From: Flaccisagitta enflata
Lineage: Eukaryota > Chaetognatha > Sagittoidea > Aphragmophora
Length of the DNA stretch: 64,000 nucleotides
Assembly (NCBI GenBank): GCA_965153355.1
Contig: OZ231128.1
Location: 42,098,001 to 42,162,000, forward strand
Direction of reading: 5' to 3'
A model generated the notes under the pieces. That model was not told the origin of the DNA. It saw nothing but the letters and a program-made list of their open reading frames with translations, and did not search any database. Shown piece by piece: positions 36,891-47,520 of the stretch. Numbering within the stretch: position 1 is the stretch's first letter; each line of letters starts with the position of its first letter. Made by a program: the position numbers and the translations under genes.

Positions 36891-37140
36891 TTTTTAGTTG
36901 CGTGCACGCGACTCTACACCTTGCCGTGTCGGTCGGTAGGTCCGTCCGTCCGTCCGTCCGTCACATTTTTAAAATTATGACTTTTTATGGGGTTTCTTAA
37001 CATTATTTACCCTTTTTTAACATTTTTTGACATTTTTTGACATTCTTTAACATCTTTTAGCATTTTTTAACATTTTGACATGTCTTTGCTCTTTTGTCAT
37101 TTCCAGACGCACGCGACTGTTGCCCTCTTGGGCTTGTTTT
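36891..37140 (-). mobile_element. HINE-like element, subfamily E, unit 2
   Basis: Copy of 33922-34171. Confidence 0.83.
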
Positions 37141-37214
37141 TAAAAGAAAATTGATTTGCACTTTCAAGGATTTGGTCGCAAGCGAAGCATCAAGTCTCGA
37201 TCGGCGATCTTTCC

Positions 37215-37367
37215 TTTTTGGTTGTGGACACGCAACTCTAAACGAGGCTTTGTCCGTCCGTCCGTCTGTTGGTCCGTCCATCGGTCCGTACTGATTGAGT
37301 GGGAAAACGCACAATTCTGCCCCTGCCCACCCATCCGCAACTGGTGGCCGTGTATCCGGCCTTGTTT
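37215..37367 (-). mobile_element. HINE-like element, A/I intermediate
   Basis: TTTTGGTTGTGGACACGCAACT hairpin end, a GTCCGTCCGTCCGTC array, CCCATCCGCAACTGGTGGCC and CGTGTATCCGGCCTTGTTTT. It combines the subfamily A 5' terminus with a TTGCGGA-type motif on both ends. Confidence 0.8.
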
Positions 37368-37675
37368 TGATGAGGAACGGAGGGATTGGTCTCATTTGTA
37401 AAGGAAGCATGAGCATTGTAAATTCGTTTGGAAAAGGAAGAGCAGATGTATGTTTTGTTGTGGAATCATCTTTCATGCTAGAGGGCTATTCTGGAGTCCC
37501 AATTTGCACGTTCGATAGGAAAAGTAAACAAAAAATCAAACTTCGGTTTATTGACCTACTGAATTCGGTGACCTACTTATGACTGACGACTCCGGATTCA
37601 GTGACGGAGCTGGGATAGTGATCCGTACAGTAAAAACAGTTCGAACCGGAGGTTCGGTCGGTCTGTACCCTCATA

Positions 37676-38215
37676 ACCTCAAATCAACCTTCTATGTCTT
37701 TAAGCAGTCATCTGAGACCCTAGATATGCCTCTGAAGATGTCTGGAAATTCACCCCTGCGTCCTACAGTATATAGGCCTTTTGGGGCCACTGCCCCTCTC
37801 TCACTCCACTTTTTCACTTGATCTCTCCTAGCAGGGCATTGGGTGCTGACCATGTGCGATCCTTGGATGACTGGTTACTCCTCAACTCTGTCCTCCTTGC
37901 CTCACATCTGCCCTCCATTTCTGAAAATTCACTTCACTAAACAGGACACGACCTTCAGGGCCACTACCCTGCTCCCAATATATGACTTCAGCTTATCCTT
38001 ACAAGATGGGTAACGGGTGTCGCCTTGGATAATTAAAAGTAACCTAACACTGTAGGACACAGGGGGAATTTCCAGATGTCCGTCCAATAGCCAATAGCCA
38101 CCTAAGACCCAAATTAGCATTCCCTGGCCTGATTTTTGCCTTCCAAGCCTTTGAATAAGCCCTCCCAGGCCTCAATTTAGCCTTCCAGATCTTCAGTCTA
38201 ACTGAAAATTGAAAT
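37676..38215. repeat. GC-hairpin repeat family, reverse orientation
   Basis: GGAAATTCACCCCTGCGTCC, GGCCTTTTGGGGCCACTGCC and AGCAGGGCATTGGGTGCTGA near 37740-37845; a second module near 37945-38085; degenerate minisatellite units at 38100-38190. No frame is credible. Confidence 0.6.
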
Positions 38216-38521
38216 ACACGGGCGGTAAAGTAGATTTCTCAGCAAATAAATTAAGCTCGTCGCTTTGAACGGCAGAGTCCAACTGATGGACGAACCATCT
38301 CATATGGCTGCCAGCAACGTAAAAGGATTCGCCCGCGACTGGAATAATCAAGCAAAATCCCGTCCCTCATTTATATTCATTGAGGGATGGCATAAATTTT
38401 CAATTAACCCAAAATTGATTTCGCTCGTCTTATTTGTTTTTTCTTCTCGGTGAGTTGGCGACGGTTTTGCAGCAGAGACAAAGTGGGCAAAATTGATTAA
38501 ATTGTGAAGAAAGAAATATTG

Positions 38522-38583
38522 AGGTCGCTGACTCGCGACTGTAGCATGTGGCTTTGTCCATCTGTTCGTTAGTCCTTTTATCA
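38522..38583 (-). mobile_element. HINE-like fragment (hairpin end)
   Basis: GGTCGCTGACTCGCGACTGTA and a GTCCATCTGTTCGTTAGTCC run. Only the 3' end is present. Confidence 0.5.
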
Positions 38584-38837
38584 AGGGTGCATATAGTTCT
38601 ATAACCTTTGATTAATTTCCCCCCCCCCATTGATTTTCTACCCCGTTACAAAATCTATGATTTTCCTCCCTATATAACAATGAAACTGTGTTTTTAAAGT
38701 TCGAATAATGTTAAATTGTGTTTTACTAATCAGTTTTTATGATTTGGTACAGCCAAAAGTTTTATTTTCCTCAATTTTTTTTCTCTTTTTTCCCCTAAGA
38801 TTTCCTTCCCCATCTCCAAACCCTTTCATTACTTCAC

Positions 38838-38879
38838 CCCCCCCCCCACCGGCGGGGGGGGGGGGGGTGTATATAGGCC

Positions 38880-38916
<37 letters not shown>

Positions 38917-38930
38917 ATTTTGTTGTTGTC
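38838..38930. repeat. C-run/G-run palindrome and (TTG)n
   Basis: A run of C, ACCGGC, then a run of about 14 G forms a homopolymer hairpin (38838-38868). A (TTG)n block follows at 38879-38928. Confidence 0.93.
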
Positions 38931-38963
38931 AGTTGTTGCCGCTGTTTGTTGGGATACAAACCT

Positions 38964-38970
<7 letters not shown>

Positions 38971-39057
<87 letters not shown>
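38971..39057. repeat. (GA)n microsatellite
   Basis: About 43 units. Confidence 0.97.
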
Positions 39058-39060
<3 letters not shown>

Positions 39061-39192
39061 TTTTCTGTTACTGATATGCACAAAAAATTGTTGTCTATAC
39101 ATATAGAAACGAAAAAATCCCTGGTTAAGTTAAGTTGTTGTGACACAAATTGGAGGTGGCACCCCCAAAATCATGGACTCCCATACGGCGCT

Positions 39193-39194
39193 GG

Positions 39195-39231
<37 letters not shown>
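39193..39231. repeat. (TTG)n microsatellite
   Basis: Thirteen units. Confidence 0.96.
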
Positions 39232-39236
39232 GTTAG

Positions 39237-39431
39237 TCTGTCTTTATGTCGTCTAAATTGTCTGAAGAAAGGTAATGGGAATTTTTGGATGACGCGGAAC
39301 CAGCTGAAATAGTGATTTCTGAGCATCACGGCCCCTGCTCAGTTCCGAACAGCCCCCGCCCAACCACAAACTTCCCCTGCCCACCCGCGCGCGAGTAGCG
39401 ACTACTAATTAGCCGTGTATTTGGCCTAGTT
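39237..39431 (-). mobile_element. HINE-like remnant (5' end)
   Basis: TGACGCGGAACCAGCTGAAA, GGCCCCTGCTCAGTTCC, CTGCCCACCCGCGCGCGAGT and TAGCCGTGTATTTGGCCTAG mark the 5' side. The hairpin end is lost near the (TTG)n tract. Confidence 0.6.
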
Positions 39432-39723
39432 TCACTTTTTCACTTAATTTTCATTTAATTTTTGTTAAGGCTTCGTTTCGCGGTAAAAATGTCCACACGA
39501 CGTAGAGTCTGCCTCGCGGCATTTTAATCAAGGCTTTAGAAAGTAAATGGCATTACGCTTTTCTCGCTTGTCTTTCGTTTTAAGTCACCACAAAGCGTTT
39601 TTTTTTCGCCCACGCTCTTTCAAAGCCTGAGTCTTTTACTTTCTCTCGCCTGAATGAATGAATCCTCGTTCAGCCTTCAGGTGCGCTGCTTCCCATTAAG
39701 CGAGAAATCTCTTGCTCTATAAG

Positions 39724-39725
<2 letters not shown>

Positions 39726-39763
<38 letters not shown>
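39726..39763. repeat. (CT)n tract, left part of the LTR element's target
   Basis: 19 units running directly into the 5' LTR. Confidence 0.95.
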
Positions 39764-39767
<4 letters not shown>

Positions 39768-40340
39768 AATAACATGAGCCCCCCAAGAAGCGAAGCGATG
39801 AAAGAGAATTGACGCAAGACTGATCGACCATCAAAACATGATGGTAGATCAGCCTCATATGCTATTTCTCTTTCATAGCGACATTCCTTCTTCTTTCCAC
39901 AAACAAGACCTTCAACAATATTATTTTCTCCGATAACTTGGATATCCCCAATAACTGCGAAAGAGTTCTTAGGTAATTATTATTATTATTATTACTGATT
40001 GGTCATTACTAACGGACGGGACGGGAGAAGTAGGAGGAGGAAGGGGAGAAGGAGGGGGAGAAGGAGGAGGAGGAGGAGACGGGACGGCGACGACGGGGAT
40101 ACGGGACGAAGACGACGGGGAGACGGGACGTAGAAGAGGAGGAAGAGGAGACGGCGGGGGCAGAGAAAGGGGCTGGGGTATTTGGGTTCGGGTTCATTAT
40201 TATTTGCGTATATTTCATCATCGTTTCTTGTCGTTTATTCAGATTACACGTCCTTATATATCCATATATCTGGTCGAGTCTTTCTTCCTCTCTCGCTGGG
40301 GCTCTGTCCAGTTATCTGGACGCGTACTGACCATTTGACA
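39764..40340 (+). repeat. 5' LTR
   Basis: 577 bp, from TGTCAATAAC to CCATTTGACA. It contains a TTATTATTATTA run, a long G/A-rich block (about 40013-40180) with repeated GACGGGACG-type words, an ACGGCGGGGGC motif near 40151 and a TATA-like sequence near 40254. I see no AATAAA in it. Only two differences from the 3' LTR were found: A versus G in the GACGC(A/G)AGACTG word, and T versus C in CAGTTATC(T/C)GGAC. Confidence 0.95.
40254..40260 (+). promoter_or_regulatory. Possible TATA box of the 5' LTR
   Basis: TTATATA lies about 80 bp before the end of the LTR, in a pyrimidine-rich context. It is the only clear TATA-like word in the LTR. The same word occurs at 51236-51242 in the 3' LTR. The promoter role is inferred from position. 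Confidence 0.4.
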
Positions 40341-41124
40341 GTAATCTAAGAACTATCTTCGCAAGCGTGAGTATTGTCTTATATTTTTTTTCTTTATCAC
40401 ATTGTTCGGTCTCCTTAACCTTGTTCTACCACCCTCCCACCCGAGTAAATATTGTTCTCACCAAGCACTTGTATTTGAGACTTAAAACAGATTATCAGTT
40501 TCGGGAAATCGCACCGCACGAAAACCGTCAATTCATCTTCGTCGTCGTCATCGTCATCGTTATCATCGCCGCCGACGACAAGGTCATCGCCATCGAACAA
40601 AGTCAACAAAAGACGTCTTCTCTGATCTAACTCACCGCATCTCGGAAAACGAACGTCCTCGGTTCAAATCCCGTCATCGCTTCACTCTTCAGATCATATA
40701 CAGGTCGATTGATTGACTGAGGAGTAGACAGACAGGTTGATTGATCATTGAAAATCGAAAAAAAGAGAGCAGAGTGCAGAAATAGGATTCATGATGCTTA
40801 ATTGATTGACATATGAACTATTCCGCATCGCCTCTTCTTTGAGTCTTTCCGCACAGGTTCAACATAAACGCTCATTGATTGGAAAATCTCGATGTACGGG
40901 ATGTGATAGTAATCTGAGAATCTTCGTACGAATGCGCTAATAATATTTCCTTTCCAGAAATCGCGATACGTCTCATAAAATTTTTTTCAGAGGGCGGATT
41001 CTTCAACGCGTACAATTACAAATACCCGGACACACAAACAGACAATCTCTCTCTCAGATCAATACACTAACCTTCCTTCCTACAGGAGCAAGTACTAACG
41101 ATCTTTGCCTCCCTTTAGCACGAC

Positions 41125-41365
41125 CTTCCTTGCGTCTAACGCTGTCGGTCAAACAACAAGTCCGCCCCACTGCTCTCTTTGCGTCTAACGCTGTCAGCAG
41201 AGGCGAAGCCAAACAACAAGCCCGCCCCACTGCTCTCTTTGCGTCTAACGCTGTCAGCAGGGGCGAAGCCAAACAAACAAGTCCGCCCCACTGCTCTCTT
41301 TGCGTCTAACGCTGTCAGCAAAGGCGAAGTCTCTCCTAGCTCTCCTTGCGTCTAACGCTGAGGCG
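41125..41365 (+). repeat. 60-bp tandem repeat in the retroelement leader
   Basis: Five copies of TTGCGTCTAACGCTGTCAGC or close variants start near 41131, 41180, 41240, 41301 and 41347. Complete units are 60-61 bp and contain GCCAAACAACAAGYCCGCCC. The outer units are shorter and diverged. GCGTCTAACGC can form a small hairpin. Confidence 0.85.
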
Positions 41366-42419
41366 GAGAGAACAACACAGTTGAGAATTTCTATTTACAA
41401 AATTAAGATCAGAAACGATTTCATTTCAGAAACTTATGACAGTCTGTTTAACATAAACAAAAATTAAATTCAGAAAAACGAGTACACTCGTAACAGACTT
41501 TAAAACTCCGCGTATCGTTCATACGGCTTCCGCGCACGTCTTCCCATATCACGTGACATTTCGTACCCCGTTATAATTAACCAACGACACTATCGTACGA
41601 CGTAACCGCACCGCATTCGATTACCGCTACCGCGCTCATCGTCATCGTTAAGGACCTCTCGAACTTTGGTTCATGTGACGGACATCGCGACTAACACAAA
41701 TCTAACAACCGATTTCGTTCGCTTTTCCTCTTTCTGATATCTACTCCTCCGGCTCTCCCCCTCCTCTTCTCCGCACACCCGTGTACGAATCATCGCCGTA
41801 CATTCGTAAATTTTCCTTGGTGCTCGAACCGCTTCGTACCGCCGCCGCCGGTCATCGTTAACTAGCACTGCTTTTTTGATTAAATGATCAAATAGAAACA
41901 TTACCTCATTGCCAATTACAATTTCATCATTTGTTGATTATTCTATAGAAAGACACGCAGAGCAGGGAAACAAACGTGTTTAGCTAGATTGTCAATTTCA
42001 CGTGTCTACCTTGTAGAGTCATACGTTCGTCCTCTGCGTGTTAAATACACGATTAATACTATCGAATTACGGAGCCTGTTGCGCCTGCCGGGCAAGAGCA
42101 AATACACCGCCTAGTGGCCATATTGAAACAAACGTTCCGTACATGTAGACGCCGATACATCGTATTATTATTTACAAACATAGATTGACATTTCAGCCCC
42201 ATTAACTGACGGTAAAGTTGAGTAAAACTGCTTTTGAACCACCGGGGTTTGAACCGCGGGTAATATTGACGCAGCCTTTTTTTTCAGTTGCCATTCATAT
42301 ATTCCTCAAATCACGCGGTAATCACGTGACCAGACGATCTGAACGCCAATTAACATTCCCTGTAACTATCAACGTCGACCAACTTTGAGTACGGCGCCAT
42401 CGTGTGACATTGAAAAGAC

Positions 42420-43057
42420 CAAACAAAACAAAACTAAGGACAACAACAAAAAATAAAACAAAACGAAATAAGAGAACAAAACGACGAAGTGAACAAACAG
42501 AAACAAAACAAAACTGAACAGACAGAATCAAACAAACATAAAGCTATAAAGCAGAACGATACTGGACAAACAAAACACAGGAAACAAACAAAACACAGAA
42601 AACCACACGTAAGGAAACAATAAAACGTATGACAAAACGAAACAAAACAAACAAAGATTGAACAAAACACCACGTAACAAAACAAAACAAACTGAAACAA
42701 TATAAACAGTGACAAGCAAACCAATAAGTACAAACGCAGTAACATAGGCAATCAAATAACAAAATAACGAAACATCATAACAAAACAACATAATAACAAA
42801 CAACAAAACCAGGACAAGTAACTCAAAACAAACGGCAGGGAACAAATCTAATCAAACAAGACATAACAAAACACTAAATCTAAGCAAACAAGATAAAACT
42901 TAAAAATATAATAAACAAAACAAAACAAGACAAAACAAAATAAAACAACAAAACACAAACAAGACAAAACGAAACACAAAACGAAACACAAAACAACAAA
43001 CATATAAACGGACACATACAAAAGGAAACAAAAACAACAAGAAAAAAAACCAGATCA

Positions 43058-43090
<33 letters not shown>

Positions 43091-43418
43091 AAATAAAACA
43101 ACACAGTCAAAAAAAAAACAAGACAAGACAACAAGTAAAACGAGTTTAAACTCAACAAAACAAAATATTAATGAACTGACAAACAAGAAACAAACTAGAG
43201 AAACAAAAAACAAAACCAAGGAAACAAACAACTAGAACGAAGCACAAATACTATAAATAAGACGAACAAATTTTAAACAGACTTAGGAATCCAAACAAAC
43301 TAAAAAAAAAAAAAAAAAAAAAAAAGAAAAAAAAGACAATACAAAACAAGCTATACAGACAAACAAAACAAAGTCGAAAAACAAAAACAAAAATAAAACA
43401 AAACAAGTTGACAAAAAA

Positions 43419-43455
<37 letters not shown>

Positions 43456-43460
43456 ACATG
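42420..43460 (+). repeat. A-rich CAAAACAAAACA low-complexity tract
   Basis: About 1 kb made mostly of A and C in ACAAAACAAAACAAA-like words, interrupted by pure A runs of 20 to 32 bases. G is rare. Minus-strand frames here are Phe/Val/Cys/Leu-rich artefacts of composition. Confidence 0.85.
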
Positions 43461-43840
43461 CATTAACGCATCGATTCACCATAGAGACTGACACCAGGTT
43501 TTCTTGTTAACGACAACAAAACTTGTTTCTGAATCTTGCTTCTCATGAATGTTTAGCATCGTCACATTATATCACATCAGATAACGCCAGTTATATTTAT
43601 TAGGACAATATCCAATGTCACTTCCTCTCTCCTAAACAGCCGTATCATTCTCCCCCTGTCACCATGCGATTCCTTCCATCATCATGCCGATTCCAATAAA
43701 CATGTATTAGCATCTTTCGTCAAAACGCCATCTGTCAGTAACAAACAAATGATACAAAACTAATTTAATTCCTATCAAACGTCATTATTTTCTGCCCACT
43801 CATCCATTCATCCTACCTGTGATCGTTCAAAACTGCTATA

Positions 43841-46708
43841 ATGCCAAAAAACAAGGAAACAAGCCCTAAAAACAGGCGGCGTCTCTCAAGGGATCTCTAC
43901 AGTGACGCAGAAATTTACCAAGAAGTTATGCAAAGGGCCTATGAGTCACAGACTGAAGGCGACAAAGACGATGCCGCTTGGAGACGCAGCATGCTGGTCA
44001 AGTTAACAGAAGAAGCAGCACGTTGCGTAGACGCTGCAGAGAAGAAAGGTCTTGAGTGCTCACAACTCAAAGAAGCACTTATTCACGCTCGATCGGCCCT
44101 TGATAATCCACCGACAAAAGAATCACACCAGCGCATGCCCAACACTCCCTCAACGAGTCAAACAGATGAAGACAACACTTACGCCACATCATTCCCAGAT
44201 GACGCAGAGTCTCTGGTCACAAGATCTTATTGTTCAGGTAGCCCGAACAATCAAAGTGAACCAGTGCTTGACTCAGATGAAGACCCTGACCCACATCATG
44301 ACTCAACGCCCCCTTTGATTTGCTCACCACCAACCAAGGAACTCTCATCCAACCAACTCGAACTCAAACCAACAAGGCCAGATCGAGGACAAACAGCTGG
44401 AGAGTCTGAGCTCATTGACAAACGCCTACCAACCAAAGACCTTGTCAATTTTAGACCAGATCTGTCCACCTCCTCTCACCAACTAACTCAACAATCAGGA
44501 GAACCAACAACCCAACTACCCACCCAACCCAGCCAAAAGTCTCAAAACCGACCATCGAAGAAATTAACCACCCAGTCAACCACCAAGTCATCGACAGGAA
44601 GCACAAAAGGACCACCCAGCCAGTTAACCTCCAAATCAGCTATCAAAGCCATTCAACCCATTCAGAAGTCAACCACCCAATTGACCACCCAACCACCCAT
44701 CAGAACCAAGCAAAAGCCACCCATTGACAAACGACCAAAACCAGCTTCCATCCACAAGAACCCACCAAGCTCTTTTGTATCCGGCCACAGACCAACCACC
44801 CAAAACGAAACAAACCAAAACCCACCCAAAGTCAACCCAAGGTCATCCAGACAGAGCGAGACAAACTCAGTTGCCACCAAGTCATGTTACACAGCGCCAT
44901 CTAACAGATCAACCAAGCTGCGTTACACAGAGCCACCAACACGTTCAACCAGAGTCAGCGAGTCGTGCTACACTGCTCCATCTATGCACTCAACCAGGAT
45001 AACCGAGTCGCAATATGCAGCGCCATCTACACACTCGACCAGGGTGAGCAAACATACAAACGGGTCAATAGCCTTCTCATCAAAATACTCATCCAAGAGA
45101 GCCACAAAGCCGCTATCTGTCATCACAAACGCGTCAAATGCCACATCAGAACTGAGACAGAATCATGAGGAGGCAGAAAGAGAAAGAGAGGAGATCAGAA
45201 GGCAGCAAGAGGAACTTGAGAGAACCATGAGAGAAGAGTCTCAACAATGCGAACAAGCAGCAAGAGAGGAGGCAGAAAGGATAGCTAGAGAAGCAAGAGA
45301 AACGGCAGAAAGAATTGCTAGGGAGACTAATGAAAAACTACAGGAAGCAATCAGAATCAGCACAAGACAAGCAAGAGAAAAAGTAAGAGATGTTAACCGT
45401 AGAGAACAAGAAAAACACAGTGATATTCTTGACAGAATGTCAAACTCATCAGGCGGGTCAAGAACATTCTACACGACCAAGACAAGAGAAGAAAGCGGAA
45501 CAGAGGTGTACGGTGTGGCAGCAAGCAATAGACTTGCGGCACCAAGCAACAGAACGGAAGATGAGTCACCAGACAGACATCGGTCAGTCAGTGAGGTCAG
45601 TGGCTGCACTTCTAGGGCATCAACTTACCATACCGTTGCTCAAACTGCAACAACCACAAAATACGGGCACGAAAGTCATTACCAACAAAAAATCAACGGG
45701 CGCCCAAAAGAGACACGGAAACAGAGAGACACACACAGTCAAGCTCAATCCCAACCAAACGAAGAACGCAGACAGACCACCACACCAGCAACATCAAACC
45801 GAGTTTCAAAGCACTCCATCATCACTGGAGCTCAACATACAACAACCCAAAATCAAGAAATTCGCGCCATAGCAGAAGAAACAGCTCGAATCACACTAGA
45901 GGCAGCTGGGGTCAGCAAAAACCACAGCAATGGTCGTTCAAGCCTGGAAGCGCTCAAAATTGTCGAAAGAAGTCGTCCATCAGTCAAATTTGATGGTACC
46001 AACAAATCAACTGACTTCAACGAGCACATGAGAAACTTTCTCAGCGCCATGGACATGCCTGATCTCGCAGCCAAGGATAAGCTAAAGGAGTTTCCACACT
46101 GGTTCAGGTCGTTAGCACTAGCCCGGGTCAACTGTTACATGCGACGCATTGATGCCGAGGCAGCATTTGAGGAAGCTGTAACACGTCTCAAGACTGAATA
46201 TAGCAACCAAAAACAATCGGCTGAAGACATGCTGCAAAGCACACTTGAGGGAAGTGTCATCAAAAAACACCAATTTGAAGAAATGAGCGAATTCATTTTC
46301 AAGGTGGAGGGGACTTACACCCAAGCGTGCGAAACAAACAAAGAAGGAGACTTTGACAGAGAATCAGTATACAAGCAAATCCTAAACAAGAAGCTTCCGC
46401 ACCTCAAAGAAAAATGGTCATGGTACGCGTGCAGACTACCGGATGAATACCCATCGTTTAGACAATTTCTAGACTTTCTTCTCCTCAACGTACGCGCCTC
46501 GACACTCCTCAATGAGTATGACGACGATCAAAGCGCCCAAGAGGAACAAAAGGCACCTGACATCGCTGTCATCAACTCGACGATGGCACCACAGACAACG
46601 TGGCAGCTGCCCGTACCGTATGACCCCTCAATACCGCCTCCACTGCCGCCCCAGTTCTACTGTACAACACCTCCCCCCTGCTTACCAACAACTCACCAAC
46701 AGTTCTAA
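43841..46708 (+). CDS. Gag-like polyprotein of the LTR retrotransposon
   Basis: A 955-residue frame, the only long complex one in the window. Residues about 1-90 are charged. Residues about 90-345 are Ser/Thr/Pro/Gln-rich and look disordered. Residues about 346-405 carry four 16-17-residue repeats of the CYTAPSxxSTR type. Residues about 440-530 form a strongly charged Glu/Arg coiled coil (EEAEREREEIRRQQEELERT). Residues about 700-895 resemble the retrotransposon Gag domain of BEL/Pao elements: a PSVKFDGTNKSTDFNEHMRN start, then helices ending in DFLLLNVRAS. The tail is Pro-rich (PPPLPPQF). I see no CCHC zinc knuckle and no protease or polymerase motif. It presumably forms the particle that packages element RNA. 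The ATG at 43841 follows in-frame stops, and the frame ends in TAA. An intact frame between near-identical LTRs suggests recent selection. Assignment as Gag is probable, and the exact clade is inference. Confidence 0.85.
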   Translation: MPKNKETSPKNRRRLSRDLYSDAEIYQEVMQRAYESQTEGDKDDAAWRRSMLVKLTEEAARCVDAAEKKGLECSQLKEALIHARSALDNPPTKESHQRMPNTPSTSQTDEDNTYATSFPDDAESLVTRSYCSGSPNNQSEPVLDSDEDPDPHHDSTPPLICSPPTKELSSNQLELKPTRPDRGQTAGESELIDKRLPTKDLVNFRPDLSTSSHQLTQQSGEPTTQLPTQPSQKSQNRPSKKLTTQSTTKSSTGSTKGPPSQLTSKSAIKAIQPIQKSTTQLTTQPPIRTKQKPPIDKRPKPASIHKNPPSSFVSGHRPTTQNETNQNPPKVNPRSSRQSETNSVATKSCYTAPSNRSTKLRYTEPPTRSTRVSESCYTAPSMHSTRITESQYAAPSTHSTRVSKHTNGSIAFSSKYSSKRATKPLSVITNASNATSELRQNHEEAEREREEIRRQQEELERTMREESQQCEQAAREEAERIAREARETAERIARETNEKLQEAIRISTRQAREKVRDVNRREQEKHSDILDRMSNSSGGSRTFYTTKTREESGTEVYGVAASNRLAAPSNRTEDESPDRHRSVSEVSGCTSRASTYHTVAQTATTTKYGHESHYQQKINGRPKETRKQRDTHSQAQSQPNEERRQTTTPATSNRVSKHSIITGAQHTTTQNQEIRAIAEETARITLEAAGVSKNHSNGRSSLEALKIVERSRPSVKFDGTNKSTDFNEHMRNFLSAMDMPDLAAKDKLKEFPHWFRSLALARVNCYMRRIDAEAAFEEAVTRLKTEYSNQKQSAEDMLQSTLEGSVIKKHQFEEMSEFIFKVEGTYTQACETNKEGDFDRESVYKQILNKKLPHLKEKWSWYACRLPDEYPSFRQFLDFLLLNVRASTLLNEYDDDQSAQEEQKAPDIAVINSTMAPQTTWQLPVPYDPSIPPPLPPQFYCTTPPPCLPTTHQQF

Positions 46709-47520
46709 CGACCACACCAAGTAGTGTCATCGAACGTCATCAAAATCAGACAAACAAACAGAATCACTTTTACTCTAAACAAAATGAGTAAATAACCAAA
46801 CGCTCACTGTTATCAATTTGTCGACGGCAAGGGCAAATTATGATCATTTCTCATGTGTCATTTGTCATTTTACCATTAATTGTCATTGTCATTTACCGTC
46901 ATTTATTGCATCGTCATTTACTGTCTGTTGTCTATTCGTGGTCAGATCAATCAAATTACATTAATTGAAAGTGGGGGGAAATTATAAATAATAATGAATA
47001 AACAAAAATAAATAAATAAATAAATAAAAATTATAAATAGATGTCGAGTAAACATGCGACCATTGTAGTAAATAAAAGAACAAATGAACATCCTAAGCGA
47101 ATGTGTGAGTGAATGTGATATGCCATCGAGAGAATGGGAGGGATAGTTCATGACAAGATTTAACTTTGACCTCCTTAGCGCGCAAAGGAGAGTAATTCAG
47201 TCTGTTATTTATGTTTTCCATTATGAACAATGGTCACAAATGCATGGAATTCACATTAACTAAATCAAACAATTTCTCAGAAAACCAATTAACCAGTCCA
47301 AAATAGATAAGTAGATGAATAAAAAATCCGCGAAGATATCACATTTATGTCGATCTGATACACGAAATACTTGCATCATTACGTATTGCCACACGGTCAC
47401 ATTGTAACATTGCCACATTGTCACTTTGCTACATTATTGTACCGGAATTTATTGAGTATTTGCAAATTAAACATTACTCCTACGTCTTTATCATACTCAA
47501 ACACACAAAAATAATCTAAC
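46709..47520 (+). other. Non-coding stretch after gag, first part of the 3' tail
   Basis: No frame where pol would be expected. It has TCATTTNTCATT-type words around 46845-46930 and an (AAAT)n run near 47005. I see no aspartic protease DTG/DSG context and no YxDD context in the short frames. Confidence 0.6.

Larger units (their letters stand above)
34187..37156. repeat. Tandem segmental duplication, unit 2
   Basis: The second copy of the unit, about 110 bp shorter. Outside microsatellites there are only scattered substitutions. Nearly all length difference is in the (GA)n, (CT)n and (CA)n tracts, which are much shorter or re-patterned in this copy. Confidence 0.9.
40341..43840 (+). other. 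Long 5' leader of the LTR element
   Basis: 3.5 kb lie between the 5' LTR and the Gag start, with no supported frame. The first bases, GTAATCTAAGAACTATCTTC, carry no TGG, so a standard tRNA primer site is not visible. A looser copy of this sequence recurs at about 40904-40940. The leader holds a 60-bp tandem repeat (41125-41365) and, from about 42420 to 43460, a CAAAACAAAACA-type low-complexity tract with three poly(A) runs near 43062, 43302 and 43421. GTGAGT near 40366 and a pyrimidine-tract CAG near 42281 could be splice sites that bring the Gag start close to the cap. This is not testable here. Confidence 0.6.

Noticed and set aside
40660-40680. GGTTCAAATCCCGTC, similar to a tRNA B box
   Set aside because: The flanking T-stem does not pair well, and no A box or acceptor stem is visible at the right distance.
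41054-41321. Minus-strand frame with repeated ALDAKRAVGR units
   Set aside because: It is the 60-bp tandem repeat read antisense to the retroelement; no start context or homology.
42236-42260. GGGGTTTGAACCGCGGG, another B-box-like word
   Set aside because: A short palindrome without a cloverleaf around it.
42322-43463. Several overlapping minus-strand Phe/Val/Cys frames resembling membrane proteins
   Set aside because: They arise from the A/C-only low-complexity leader of the LTR element; apparent membrane character is compositional.
45853-46131. Antisense and alternative-frame ORFs inside the Gag gene
   Set aside because: Shadows of the 955-codon frame, which has the complex, domain-like composition.
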